A program made the position numbers and the translations under genes. From Mariniphaga sp041686935 (GTDB lineage Bacteria > Bacteroidota > Bacteroidia > Bacteroidales > Prolixibacteraceae), in NCBI GenBank assembly GCA_041686935.1, contig JAWLCW010000022.1:1-64000 (forward strand): a DNA stretch of 64,000 nt. Direction: 5' to 3'. Positions 41,723 to 49,414 of the stretch are shown piece after piece. The notes beneath the pieces were generated by a model. The model did not search any database and had not been told where the DNA came from. It saw only the letters and a list, made by a program, of their open reading frames with translations. Within the stretch, counting starts at the first letter, position 1. Each line of letters starts with the position of its first letter.

Positions 41723-44404
41723 ATGAAAAATCATTACTCTACTTTCAGAAGAAAATCGGTGCAAGTTATCATCAGCGCCGTGTTTATGTTTTTTTGTTGT
41801 GGCTTTATGGCCAATGCGCAATGCACCAGCGCTGATCCGTCAGTGCCGGTTGGAATTATCCCGGAGGTTACAGAAGATGGTAACCCGGAACTTTGTGCCG
41901 GAGGCTATCGAATCAATGCTCCCGTATCGGGTACAACTTACAACCTGCCCAACGGTGGGACAGTAAAAGTAGTACTCAGTTCTTTAAGCTGTGGACCGGT
42001 GATCAGCTGGGAGGCTTCACCTGGTGTTGTTATTCATGAAATAATTGTAAAAGGTGGCCCCGTTGCCAACAGTTACGATTATTCAGGTATTAATCCTCCA
42101 CCTCTTTTCGACGGAATGCTTCATGCTCCAATAGGAGCAGGGCCCGGAGGATTGCAATATTATGGTGTAAGCCACATTGACTTCTGCTATACCTATGATC
42201 CACCAGCCACACTTTCGTGTGATGTTGAAGTAACCGATGTTACATGTTTCGGAGTAAACGATGGAACTGCCACAGCGGTCCCGGATTTTACCGGAGATTT
42301 AGAAGATTTAACATACGAATGGAGTGCTGCAGAAGGTGGTGAAGTTCCTGCAGGACAAGAAAACAATAAAACAATTACCGGATTAAAACCGGGGGTTTAT
42401 ATTGTTACTATTACAGACGTAAACAATCCGGCTAATCCGGCAATTTGTAACGAGGAAATTTCTGAGCCTGATGAAATTATTCTTACTTGTCCTGATCCAG
42501 AAGAATTGAATGCTTGCAGTACTGATGAACAAATCAAAACAGCATTTGACGCCTGGCTGGCTTCTGCCATTGCTACACAGGGTGAGAATGATCTCATTGT
42601 GGAGAACGATTGGGACGGTACTTATCCTTACAAATGTGGTGAGATTGTAACAGTTAAATTTTGGGTAGAAGATGATTGTGCTGATCCTTGCGAAGCTACC
42701 TTTACTGTTTTAGCTGACGAAGAGGCACCTGAAATCAGCACAGAAGCTGAGAGTGGAGATTTGGGCTGCAATCCTGAAGAAATAGTTCCTCCGGTATTTA
42801 CTGGTTTGGATAACTGCGACGGGGAGTTTGAGCCTGAAGTTGAAACAGATGGTCCTGAATCAGACGGATGTAACTGGAGTCAGACCTGGACAGCCAATTA
42901 TACCGATGAATGTGGAAATCCTGCAGAGGAAGTCAGTATAACCTACACCTGGAAAGTTGACGAAGAAGCACCGGTTATCAGCACTTTGGCTGAAAGTGAT
43001 GATTTGGGCTGTAATCCTGAAGAAATAGTTCCTCCTGTATTTACTGGATTGGATAACTGCGACGGGGAGTTTGAGCCTGAAGTTGAAACAGATGGTCCTG
43101 AATCTGACGGATGTAACTGGAGCCAGACCTGGACAGCCAATTATACCGATGAATGTGGAAATCCTGCAGAGGAAGTCAGTATAACCTACACCTGGAAAGT
43201 TGACGAAGAAGCACCGGTTATCAGCACTTTGGCTGAAAGTGATGATTTGGGCTGTAATCCTGAAGAAATAGTTCCTCCTGTATTTACTGGATTGGATAAC
43301 TGCGACGGGGAGTTTGAGCCTGAAGTTGAAACAGATGGTCCTGAATCTGACGGATGTAACTGGAGCCAGACCTGGACAGCCAATTATACCGATGAATGTG
43401 GAAATCCTGCAGAGGAAGTCAGTATAACTTACACCTGGAAAGTTGACGAAGAAGCACCTGAACTTGTTTGCCCGGATCCAGTTGTTGTTGCATGTGGAGT
43501 ACAACCAACTTTCGAAATTCCAAAAGCCTGGGATAATTGCGATGGAGAACTTGAGGTAACTGCAACACGTTCAGATGGATTAGAACTTACAGATGCTTAT
43601 CCGGAAGGCGTTACAACCATTACACTTGAAGTGGAAGATAATTGCGGTAATCCTGCTTCCTGCGAATTTACAGTAACTGTTGAACCATGTGCTTGTGAAA
43701 CTGCCTATGCTAGGGGCGATGAAGCTATTTGCTTCATGCCTGAATATTTCGCAAATTGGGGATGGACCAATCCAATTTTACCAGGCGAATATACCTGGGA
43801 CTTGTGGGCTGCTGCAGGCCAATGCGATACCAACAACGGTACCTTAGTCGGATCAGTAGATGTAGTTTATGATGGTGTCAATGTAAGCGTTACCTACAAC
43901 GTTGAAGCACCTTACAGTATTGAGGAAACCCACACTTATGTTGGTACAACCATGTTTCCTGAAGTCAAGAGAGGAAGAGGTACTGTTTCTACTGTAGCGC
44001 CGGGGTCATACTACTATGCCGGACCATTTGATGGTGGCCAGGTATATGTAATTGCCCATGCCGTGGTTTGCGGGCCGTATCCAACAAACTCAGTAACGGA
44101 GGAAATAACTGAAAAATCGGCAGAAATAGTTCCTTCATTTGGTCCAGGCGAACTCAATGTATATCCGAACCCGTTCTCCGAGAAAATTACATTTGAATTC
44201 GTTTCAGCCAAAGACGCACGTGCACGCCTTGAAATTAACAATGCCCTCGGACAGCGAATTGTTGTACTGATGGACGAAAATGTCAGGGAAGGCGTTATGA
44301 ATCGTGTTGAGTACAGACCGCACGATGTAAATTCAGGAATTCTGATATACAGACTCATTCTTGATGATGACGTAAATACAGGAAGACTGATATATAGAAA
44401 ATAA
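41723..44404 (+). CDS. T9SS-secreted SprB/HYR-repeat surface protein, paralog of 35642-38024
   Basis: 893 residues. Signal peptide (MKNHYSTFRRKSVQV then hydrophobic, ending ANAQ). The N-terminal domain (to SHIDFCY) and a SprB-type repeat (residues about 162-245) match the first paralog. Then come three tandem 81-residue units (residues about 332-574; LGCNPEEIVPPVFTGLDNCD ... VSITYTWKV), a HYR-like domain (VVVACGVQPTFEIPKAWDNC), the shared 135-residue domain (FANWGWTNPI ... YVIAHAVVC) and a C-terminal sorting domain (NVYPNPFSEKITFEF). Many paired Cys residues fit an extracellular protein. Its leader, first codons and terminator match the paralog, so the two arose by duplication. Confidence 0.88.
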   Translation: MKNHYSTFRRKSVQVIISAVFMFFCCGFMANAQCTSADPSVPVGIIPEVTEDGNPELCAGGYRINAPVSGTTYNLPNGGTVKVVLSSLSCGPVISWEASPGVVIHEIIVKGGPVANSYDYSGINPPPLFDGMLHAPIGAGPGGLQYYGVSHIDFCYTYDPPATLSCDVEVTDVTCFGVNDGTATAVPDFTGDLEDLTYEWSAAEGGEVPAGQENNKTITGLKPGVYIVTITDVNNPANPAICNEEISEPDEIILTCPDPEELNACSTDEQIKTAFDAWLASAIATQGENDLIVENDWDGTYPYKCGEIVTVKFWVEDDCADPCEATFTVLADEEAPEISTEAESGDLGCNPEEIVPPVFTGLDNCDGEFEPEVETDGPESDGCNWSQTWTANYTDECGNPAEEVSITYTWKVDEEAPVISTLAESDDLGCNPEEIVPPVFTGLDNCDGEFEPEVETDGPESDGCNWSQTWTANYTDECGNPAEEVSITYTWKVDEEAPVISTLAESDDLGCNPEEIVPPVFTGLDNCDGEFEPEVETDGPESDGCNWSQTWTANYTDECGNPAEEVSITYTWKVDEEAPELVCPDPVVVACGVQPTFEIPKAWDNCDGELEVTATRSDGLELTDAYPEGVTTITLEVEDNCGNPASCEFTVTVEPCACETAYARGDEAICFMPEYFANWGWTNPILPGEYTWDLWAAAGQCDTNNGTLVGSVDVVYDGVNVSVTYNVEAPYSIEETHTYVGTTMFPEVKRGRGTVSTVAPGSYYYAGPFDGGQVYVIAHAVVCGPYPTNSVTEEITEKSAEIVPSFGPGELNVYPNPFSEKITFEFVSAKDARARLEINNALGQRIVVLMDENVREGVMNRVEYRPHDVNSGILIYRLILDDDVNTGRLIYRK
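42716..43444 (+). repeat. Three 243-bp coding tandem repeats
   Basis: Units begin at 42716, 42959 and 43202, each starting GACGAAGA(A/G)GCACC. The second and third differ by a single base that I can find (ACCTAC against ACTTAC near the end); the first is slightly more diverged. Encodes the 81-residue repeats of the surface protein. Confidence 0.95.
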
Positions 44405-44487
44405 TGTCCGTCAAAGAGGGAGGTCTTTTAATAAATTAATAATCGTCCGATATTTTTAGATTACAAGAGACAACTTCCTTCTTTAAT

Positions 44488-44522
44488 AAAGAGGCTGGCT
44501 CAAAGGAGACCAGCCTCTTTTA
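44488..44522. terminator. Terminator shared by convergent surface-protein and protease genes
   Basis: AAAGAGGCTGG and CCAGCCTCTTT form a perfect 11-bp stem around an 11-nt loop, with a T run on the plus strand. It lies 84 bases after the surface-protein stop and 23 before the convergent protease stop. Confidence 0.85.
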
Positions 44523-44544
44523 GCTGTTTAACGAATAGATGATT

Positions 44545-47500
44545 TTACTTTTTTATTATTTTTTCCCTGAAAATCTGACTGTTATTTTCAATTATCACTA
44601 CATATACCCCGGATGCATATTCCGATAAGTCAATGGATGTAATTTTCGATACAATCCTGTCTGTTTTCACCTTGCTGCCATTAACGTTTAAAATGGTGTA
44701 GGAATCGCCCGGAAAGGCTTCATCCAACTGCAGGATTAAATTTTCTGAAACCGGGTTGGGATATACCTTCAATCTGGAAAATTCTCCAAACAAAGGATTA
44801 TTACTTACGGTTATTGATGATGCCTGCGGAGCTGTTTCGAATATTACGTTGTAGTCTATTACTTCACCGCTGTAGCCGTCGTCGCACGGCGAAGGCGAAG
44901 TATTGTTACGCATGGCAATCCGCATTCTTGTGGTTCCCGCAGCATAATGGGGAATTGTTATCCCGGAATTTACCAATCCCTTTTTATTGTTTTCAACCAA
45001 TACCGTTTCATTGGAATCGGTAAAATCACCATCGTCGTTGAAATCGATCCATATTCTCCAGAAATTACGGTTTCTTGAATCCTTCGGACTCAATGTTACC
45101 GCATAGTTTTGGCCGGGAACCAGATAAACAGTGTTAGACGAAAAGGAATAACCGCTGCCTGTCGAGGAACTGTTTAACACATCGCCTATGGCAAAATGTT
45201 GAATATAATCATTTGAACTGTTGATGGCCTGCGGAGTGCAGTAACTTTCAACTGTGTTTTCGGTTGCGGCAATGTATTTTGTTTTTATTGTTTCCGAAGG
45301 TTCAAACCGTTCCTTTGAAACCACCAGGATGACATCAAATTCACCGGGAGAGTCATAGATTACCAAAGGATTGGGGTCTGAACTTCTGTTGGGGGTACCT
45401 CCTGGAAATTCCCAGAACCAGGATGTGGGGTCATTTGAGGATAAATCGGTAAACTGAACGGCTTCACCAATTTTCACATTGGTTGGAACTGCTGCGAAAT
45501 CGGCAACCGGTGGTTGGGGTGTTGGTTCTTCAATGAACAGTGTAAAATCTTTAACTTCTCCTTTTGAGAACGTTTCACAGGCCGTTGGAATGGCATCTCT
45601 TTTCATGGAAACACGCATTCGGAATTTTCCACTCAAACCTGCTGGAATGGTGAAAGACCCCGACACTGTTCCCCTGCTGCGCGGACTGGTATAAACAAGT
45701 TCACCCGGGTCGTCAAAATCGTAATCCCCGTTAAAATCAATCCAGATACGCCAGTACTGATTTTGCCAGCGGTTGAGAAATCCGGGATTCATTGAAAAGT
45801 TTACGCTGGATGCTTCGTCTGTTTTAAAGGAAACGGTTTCAGAAAAATTCTGATAGCCGGCAGAACCCGATGATTCCGAATTATGGGTTTGGTTGCCAAG
45901 GGTTACAGAAGCAATCCATTCTTCAGAGGCATTTCCCTTTGATACGCAATACTCCGGAACATTTTCTTCAACAGTTATGAAGTTTGTCGCCGTTTTTGTA
46001 TCTGAACCACCGGAATTGGAAACTGTAAGTGAAACGTTGTAATTTCCGGGAGCGTAATATTTTACTGCCGGATTTTTTGCTGTTGAAGTAGCCGGCGTTC
46101 CACCTTCAAATGTCCACGACCATGATTCCGGAGAGTTGGTTGATAAATCTTCAAACTGAGCGGTTTCGCCCGCTGAAACTATGGTTTGAGTTGCAGTAAA
46201 ATTTGCATCCGGTGCGGGAATGCTCTCCGTCCAGGTATAGGTTGTTGTGGCCGAAGCCAAATTTCCGCATCCGTCGGTGGCGGTGTAGGTAAAAGTCTGG
46301 CTCCTTGTATCTCCGTTTTGAAGCACGGAGCCCGGTGTGCATGTTATTTCAGCTTTGCTGCAATCGTCAATGGCTGTTACTTCCGTATCACAGGCTGGAA
46401 GTTCCGGATTGTTGCCAAGGTTTTCATCGGCAGGAACGCCAACAAGCACCGGCGCCGTATAATCTTCCGTCCATAAATAGGTTGTGGTTGTGGTTGCTGT
46501 GTTTCCACAGTCATCGGTGGCGGTGTAGGTGAATGTCTGGCTTCTTTCACAGCCGCTTACCCATATTTCGCCGGGTGTGCAAACCACAGTTGCCTCGCTG
46601 CAGCCGTCAGTGGCTGTTACGTTCGCGTCGCATGACGGAAGTTCCGGGTTGCAGCCCAGGTGTTTACTTACAGGAACATTAACAAGCTCCGGAGTGATAA
46701 TGCTGTTTTTCCAGGAGTAGGTTGTGGTTTCAACCGTTGTATTGCCGCAGTCATCATAAGCTATATAGGTGAATGTTTGTTGTCTGTCATTCCCGTTTTC
46801 ATAGATTTCGCCGGGAATACATTCAATATAAGTTTCACCACATTCGCTGTATGACGTTACGTCCTGATTACATTCGGGCATTTCAGGGTTCAGTCCCAGG
46901 TCTTCATCAGAAGGCACACCCACAAGTACAGGAGCTGTGTTGTTTTCTATCCATGTGTAAATTGTGGTTGCCGTTGCCGTATTACCACATTCATCGGTGG
47001 CAGTGTAGGTGAAAGTCTGACTTCTTTCACAGCCGTTTTCAATGATTTCGCCAGGTGTACAAACCACTGAAGCATTACTGCAATCGTCAACAACTGTTAC
47101 ATTCAGATCGCATGATGGAAGTTTTGGGTTACAACCCAGATTTTTATTGGCGGGTATGCTGGCAAGCACTGGCGGTGTCATATCTTCCACCCAGGAATAG
47201 GTTGTGGTGGCAGTCACTGTGTTTCCGCACTCGTCAGTAGCAGTATAAGTAAAGGTCTGGCTTCTTTCGCAGCCATTATTAATAATTTCACCGGGGATGC
47301 ATAAGATTGTTGCTTCACTGCATCCGTTGGTTGCTGTTACACCCGGATCACAGGTTGGCAATTCAGGATTTACCCCCAGGTTTTTGCTGGCAGGAACATT
47401 AACCAAAGCAAGTGTTGGTGTTAATTTTATACAGTTTCCGTATTCATCCAGCGGGCCGAGTGTTGGGTCTGAATCATCACCATCGGGCTCATCCGGGCAA

Positions 47501-48984
47501 TCGCAATGCTCTGGTTTCTCACCAAGTCCCCACCAGTAATAGCCGTCGCCGTCTTTGTCTTCACATATCACGTCGTAATTTTTTATACCGCTGGTTACAG
47601 GAGTTTTAAGCCCGTGCGTCCATCCTATATTCGACATCGAAGTTTCTACATAAACATATCCGGCATCACCAAAATATTTACCCCAGCTATTTTTAAATAT
47701 CCAAACTGTTTTTCCTATTAAGGGATCTCCTGATTCAATGGTTTTCCAACCAGGAGCAACCTCAGAACTCTTATAATAAAATTTATCTCCTTCTTTCACA
47801 ACTTTATAACCAACAAGTGCCATGGCATGGCTCCAGTCATATAGTCCTCCGCTAACGGGCCCCATTTCAATCAGCATCTTTTTCAGGTTATCTTCTGATC
47901 GCGGATATAAGGATGAACCAAAATCAACCCGTCCGGCAATTTTAATTAACTCTTCAGGATTTTTACTTTTATTTTGGCATGATTCATCTGTTTTAGAGTA
48001 AGGGAAAGCACCCTCGTCAACTATTCCGGTATTTGCAATATAATTTAAAGCGATACTGGGATAACCTCCGCTGCAACTGCCTGCACCACTGCATGACAAT
48101 AAGTCTTGTTCAGATAAATCAAGGTGAAGCAATTGATTAAAATACAAATTGACCATGGCTTCTGTTGCCCCGGCAGCGGCAAAAGCCCAGCATGAACCAC
48201 ACCCTTTTTGATCTTTAACCGGACTTATCCAGTTTTGACCATGTCTGTTGCGCCAGTCCCATTCATTTACATACGGGCTGGCAGTTGCAGATTTTAACGA
48301 GGGCTGATCTGAATCTGAAGTGCTTGTTGAAATTACACCTCCCACGTAGTATTCAAATCCGGGAGGGAAGGTACTTTGGCCATATAAAAGCTTCTTTTCC
48401 GTGTAAGTTAATTCAGCTACTGAAGTGAGGCCGGCCACCCAATTTTTTCCTTTTTCCTTGAGATTTTTGTTGATTTTATTAATCTTCTCTTCGTTTTGAG
48501 CCTGCTTTTTCTCCTTTTTTGCTTTTTCGATTTTGATGGCCGGATCGAGTTGAGTTGATACAACCAAATTTTTTATGAACACCGTAGCACCTTCCAGTTC
48601 AATTTTAACTGAATTTGCCCTTATTCCTTCCAAAACGGAAGTCTCTTCACATATTTCATCAATCGACCACGATAAACCGTTATCGAGCAAAGAATATCCT
48701 TCATAAATCAGGTGCTCCTCAAAGTTGCTATCCACCAGCAGCAACCTGACCAAACTTTCTTCAGTTTCAAGTTGAATATCAGCAGTAACTGCCAAACCGT
48801 AAATTCTTGTTCCATTTTTGTTAAAAGGGAAGATTTCTGTGGAAGATGACCATTTTTCATTTACTTCAACAGTTTCAGATTTGGCTCCCGCCATTTTAAA
48901 TCTGGCATCCAGGTTTTGAGCTATTAGTGAGTGGGTAATTAATACGAATGTGAGTAAAACACAATAAAAAGTAAACTTTTTCAT
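44545..48984 (-). CDS. T9SS-secreted papain-family (C1A) cysteine protease with repeats, PKD and GEVED domains
   Basis: 1479 residues. Signal peptide ends near LIAQ. The papain-like domain (residues about 235-455) has all three catalytic elements: Cys in QKGCGSCWAFAAAGATE (about 265), His in WSHAMALVGYK (about 386) and Asn in IFKNSWGKYFGDAGY (about 431). A Ca2+-binding-type Asp-rich linker (DKDGDGYYWWGLGEKP) follows. Five HYR-like 80-residue units come next (about 520-925), each with a C-x-PG-x-I and R-x-QTFTY pattern. Then PKD, GEVED, PKD and GEVED domains (IDFNGDYDFDD and IDFNDDGDFTD mark the two GEVEDs), and a C-terminal sorting domain (LKVYPNPVSENLIL ... REKIIKK). Predicted secreted or surface-anchored protease. 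Confidence 0.92.
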   Translation of the reverse strand: MKKFTFYCVLLTFVLITHSLIAQNLDARFKMAGAKSETVEVNEKWSSSTEIFPFNKNGTRIYGLAVTADIQLETEESLVRLLLVDSNFEEHLIYEGYSLLDNGLSWSIDEICEETSVLEGIRANSVKIELEGATVFIKNLVVSTQLDPAIKIEKAKKEKKQAQNEEKINKINKNLKEKGKNWVAGLTSVAELTYTEKKLLYGQSTFPPGFEYYVGGVISTSTSDSDQPSLKSATASPYVNEWDWRNRHGQNWISPVKDQKGCGSCWAFAAAGATEAMVNLYFNQLLHLDLSEQDLLSCSGAGSCSGGYPSIALNYIANTGIVDEGAFPYSKTDESCQNKSKNPEELIKIAGRVDFGSSLYPRSEDNLKKMLIEMGPVSGGLYDWSHAMALVGYKVVKEGDKFYYKSSEVAPGWKTIESGDPLIGKTVWIFKNSWGKYFGDAGYVYVETSMSNIGWTHGLKTPVTSGIKNYDVICEDKDGDGYYWWGLGEKPEHCDCPDEPDGDDSDPTLGPLDEYGNCIKLTPTLALVNVPASKNLGVNPELPTCDPGVTATNGCSEATILCIPGEIINNGCERSQTFTYTATDECGNTVTATTTYSWVEDMTPPVLASIPANKNLGCNPKLPSCDLNVTVVDDCSNASVVCTPGEIIENGCERSQTFTYTATDECGNTATATTIYTWIENNTAPVLVGVPSDEDLGLNPEMPECNQDVTSYSECGETYIECIPGEIYENGNDRQQTFTYIAYDDCGNTTVETTTYSWKNSIITPELVNVPVSKHLGCNPELPSCDANVTATDGCSEATVVCTPGEIWVSGCERSQTFTYTATDDCGNTATTTTTYLWTEDYTAPVLVGVPADENLGNNPELPACDTEVTAIDDCSKAEITCTPGSVLQNGDTRSQTFTYTATDGCGNLASATTTYTWTESIPAPDANFTATQTIVSAGETAQFEDLSTNSPESWSWTFEGGTPATSTAKNPAVKYYAPGNYNVSLTVSNSGGSDTKTATNFITVEENVPEYCVSKGNASEEWIASVTLGNQTHNSESSGSAGYQNFSETVSFKTDEASSVNFSMNPGFLNRWQNQYWRIWIDFNGDYDFDDPGELVYTSPRSRGTVSGSFTIPAGLSGKFRMRVSMKRDAIPTACETFSKGEVKDFTLFIEEPTPQPPVADFAAVPTNVKIGEAVQFTDLSSNDPTSWFWEFPGGTPNRSSDPNPLVIYDSPGEFDVILVVSKERFEPSETIKTKYIAATENTVESYCTPQAINSSNDYIQHFAIGDVLNSSSTGSGYSFSSNTVYLVPGQNYAVTLSPKDSRNRNFWRIWIDFNDDGDFTDSNETVLVENNKKGLVNSGITIPHYAAGTTRMRIAMRNNTSPSPCDDGYSGEVIDYNVIFETAPQASSITVSNNPLFGEFSRLKVYPNPVSENLILQLDEAFPGDSYTILNVNGSKVKTDRIVSKITSIDLSEYASGVYVVIIENNSQIFREKIIKK
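46200..47425 (-). repeat. Five 240-bp coding tandem repeats in the protease gene
   Basis: The GTTAC sense-complement landmark recurs at 46380, 46620, 46860, 47100 and 47340, an exact 240-bp period with no length change across five units. Base identity is lower than in the repeats of the neighbouring surface proteins, so these are older. Confidence 0.9.
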
Positions 48985-48990
48985 AATTTT

Positions 48991-49073
48991 TTGTAATTGA
49001 TTTAATGATTCTGTTTTGGTTTATCATTGGAAAATTTTCTAATGATAAAAACTTGTTTGTAAATCAATTACAA
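48991..49073. repeat. 83-bp extended palindrome upstream of the protease gene
   Basis: Outer arms TTGTAATTGATTTA (48991-49004) and TAAATCAATTACAA (49060-49073) are perfectly complementary. At the centre, 49020-49049 is a 30-base palindrome with one mismatched pair (TTTATCATT, GAAAA/TTTTC, AATGATAAA). It begins seven bases after the protease start codon region and its outer end abuts a promoter-like TACATTTG. Confidence 0.8.
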
Positions 49074-49078
49074 ATGTA
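49071..49078 (-). promoter_or_regulatory. TAnnTTTG -7 element for the protease gene
   Basis: TACATTTG on the minus strand matches the Bacteroidota -7 consensus exactly, 87 bases before the protease ATG. No clear TTTG is found 19-21 bases upstream, so the match is partial. Confidence 0.35.
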
Positions 49079-49210
49079 TTTTGCAGATGATATTTAAGTC
49101 GGATATAATTTACTGAAATTTAAATAGGTAAAATGCTGAAAAAGGTTATAGGTTTTTTTAATACTGCTATGGGGGAAAAGGCAAATGGCGGATTTTATAC
49201 TTATTATGAA

Positions 49211-49245
49211 GAAAAAAAGGCTGCAAATTTAAACTTGCAGCCTTT
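49211..49245 (-). terminator. Terminator of tRNA-Arg
   Basis: Perfect 11-bp stem (AAAGGCTGCAA and TTGCAGCCTTT) with an 8-nt loop, followed on the minus strand by a T run, two bases beyond the 3' end of the tRNA. Confidence 0.9.
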
Positions 49246-49246
49246 G

Positions 49247-49318
49247 TGACCCCACCGGGATTCGAACCCAGATCGTCAGAACCGGAATCTGATATTCTAT
49301 CCATTGAACTATGGGGCC
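49247..49318 (-). tRNA. tRNA-Arg(CCG)
   Basis: The minus strand folds as a 72-nt tRNA body without encoded CCA: acceptor GGCCCCA/TGGGGTC with one G-T pair, D arm GTTC/GAAT, anticodon stem TCAGA/TCTGA with loop TTCCGGT (anticodon CCG, reading CGG), a 4-nt variable region, and T arm CTGGG/CCCGG around TTCGAAT. Discriminator base is A. It has its own promoter-like -7 element and terminator. Confidence 0.95.
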
Positions 49319-49336
49319 ATTTCTTTTTTGGTGCGA

Positions 49337-49344
49337 CAAAAATA
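49337..49344 (-). promoter_or_regulatory. TAnnTTTG -7 element for tRNA-Arg
   Basis: TATTTTTG on the minus strand, an exact -7 match 18 bases before the tRNA 5' end. The -33 TTTG is not obvious. Confidence 0.4.
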
Positions 49345-49414
49345 GTAAAAATCCTGTGTTATCTTAATTGAATTTATTATATATTCATTCTTTTGACTTT
49401 TTCAAAATTTGATT

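Noticed and set aside
42860..43504. 214-codon antisense frame with internal repeats
   Set aside because: It is the reverse strand of the 243-bp coding repeats; the plus-strand frame has signal peptide, family motifs and sorting domain.
49247..49318. tRNA as integration site of a genomic island
   Set aside because: No integrase and no duplicated tRNA 3' end was found in the window; the neighbouring genes do not look like an island on that side.
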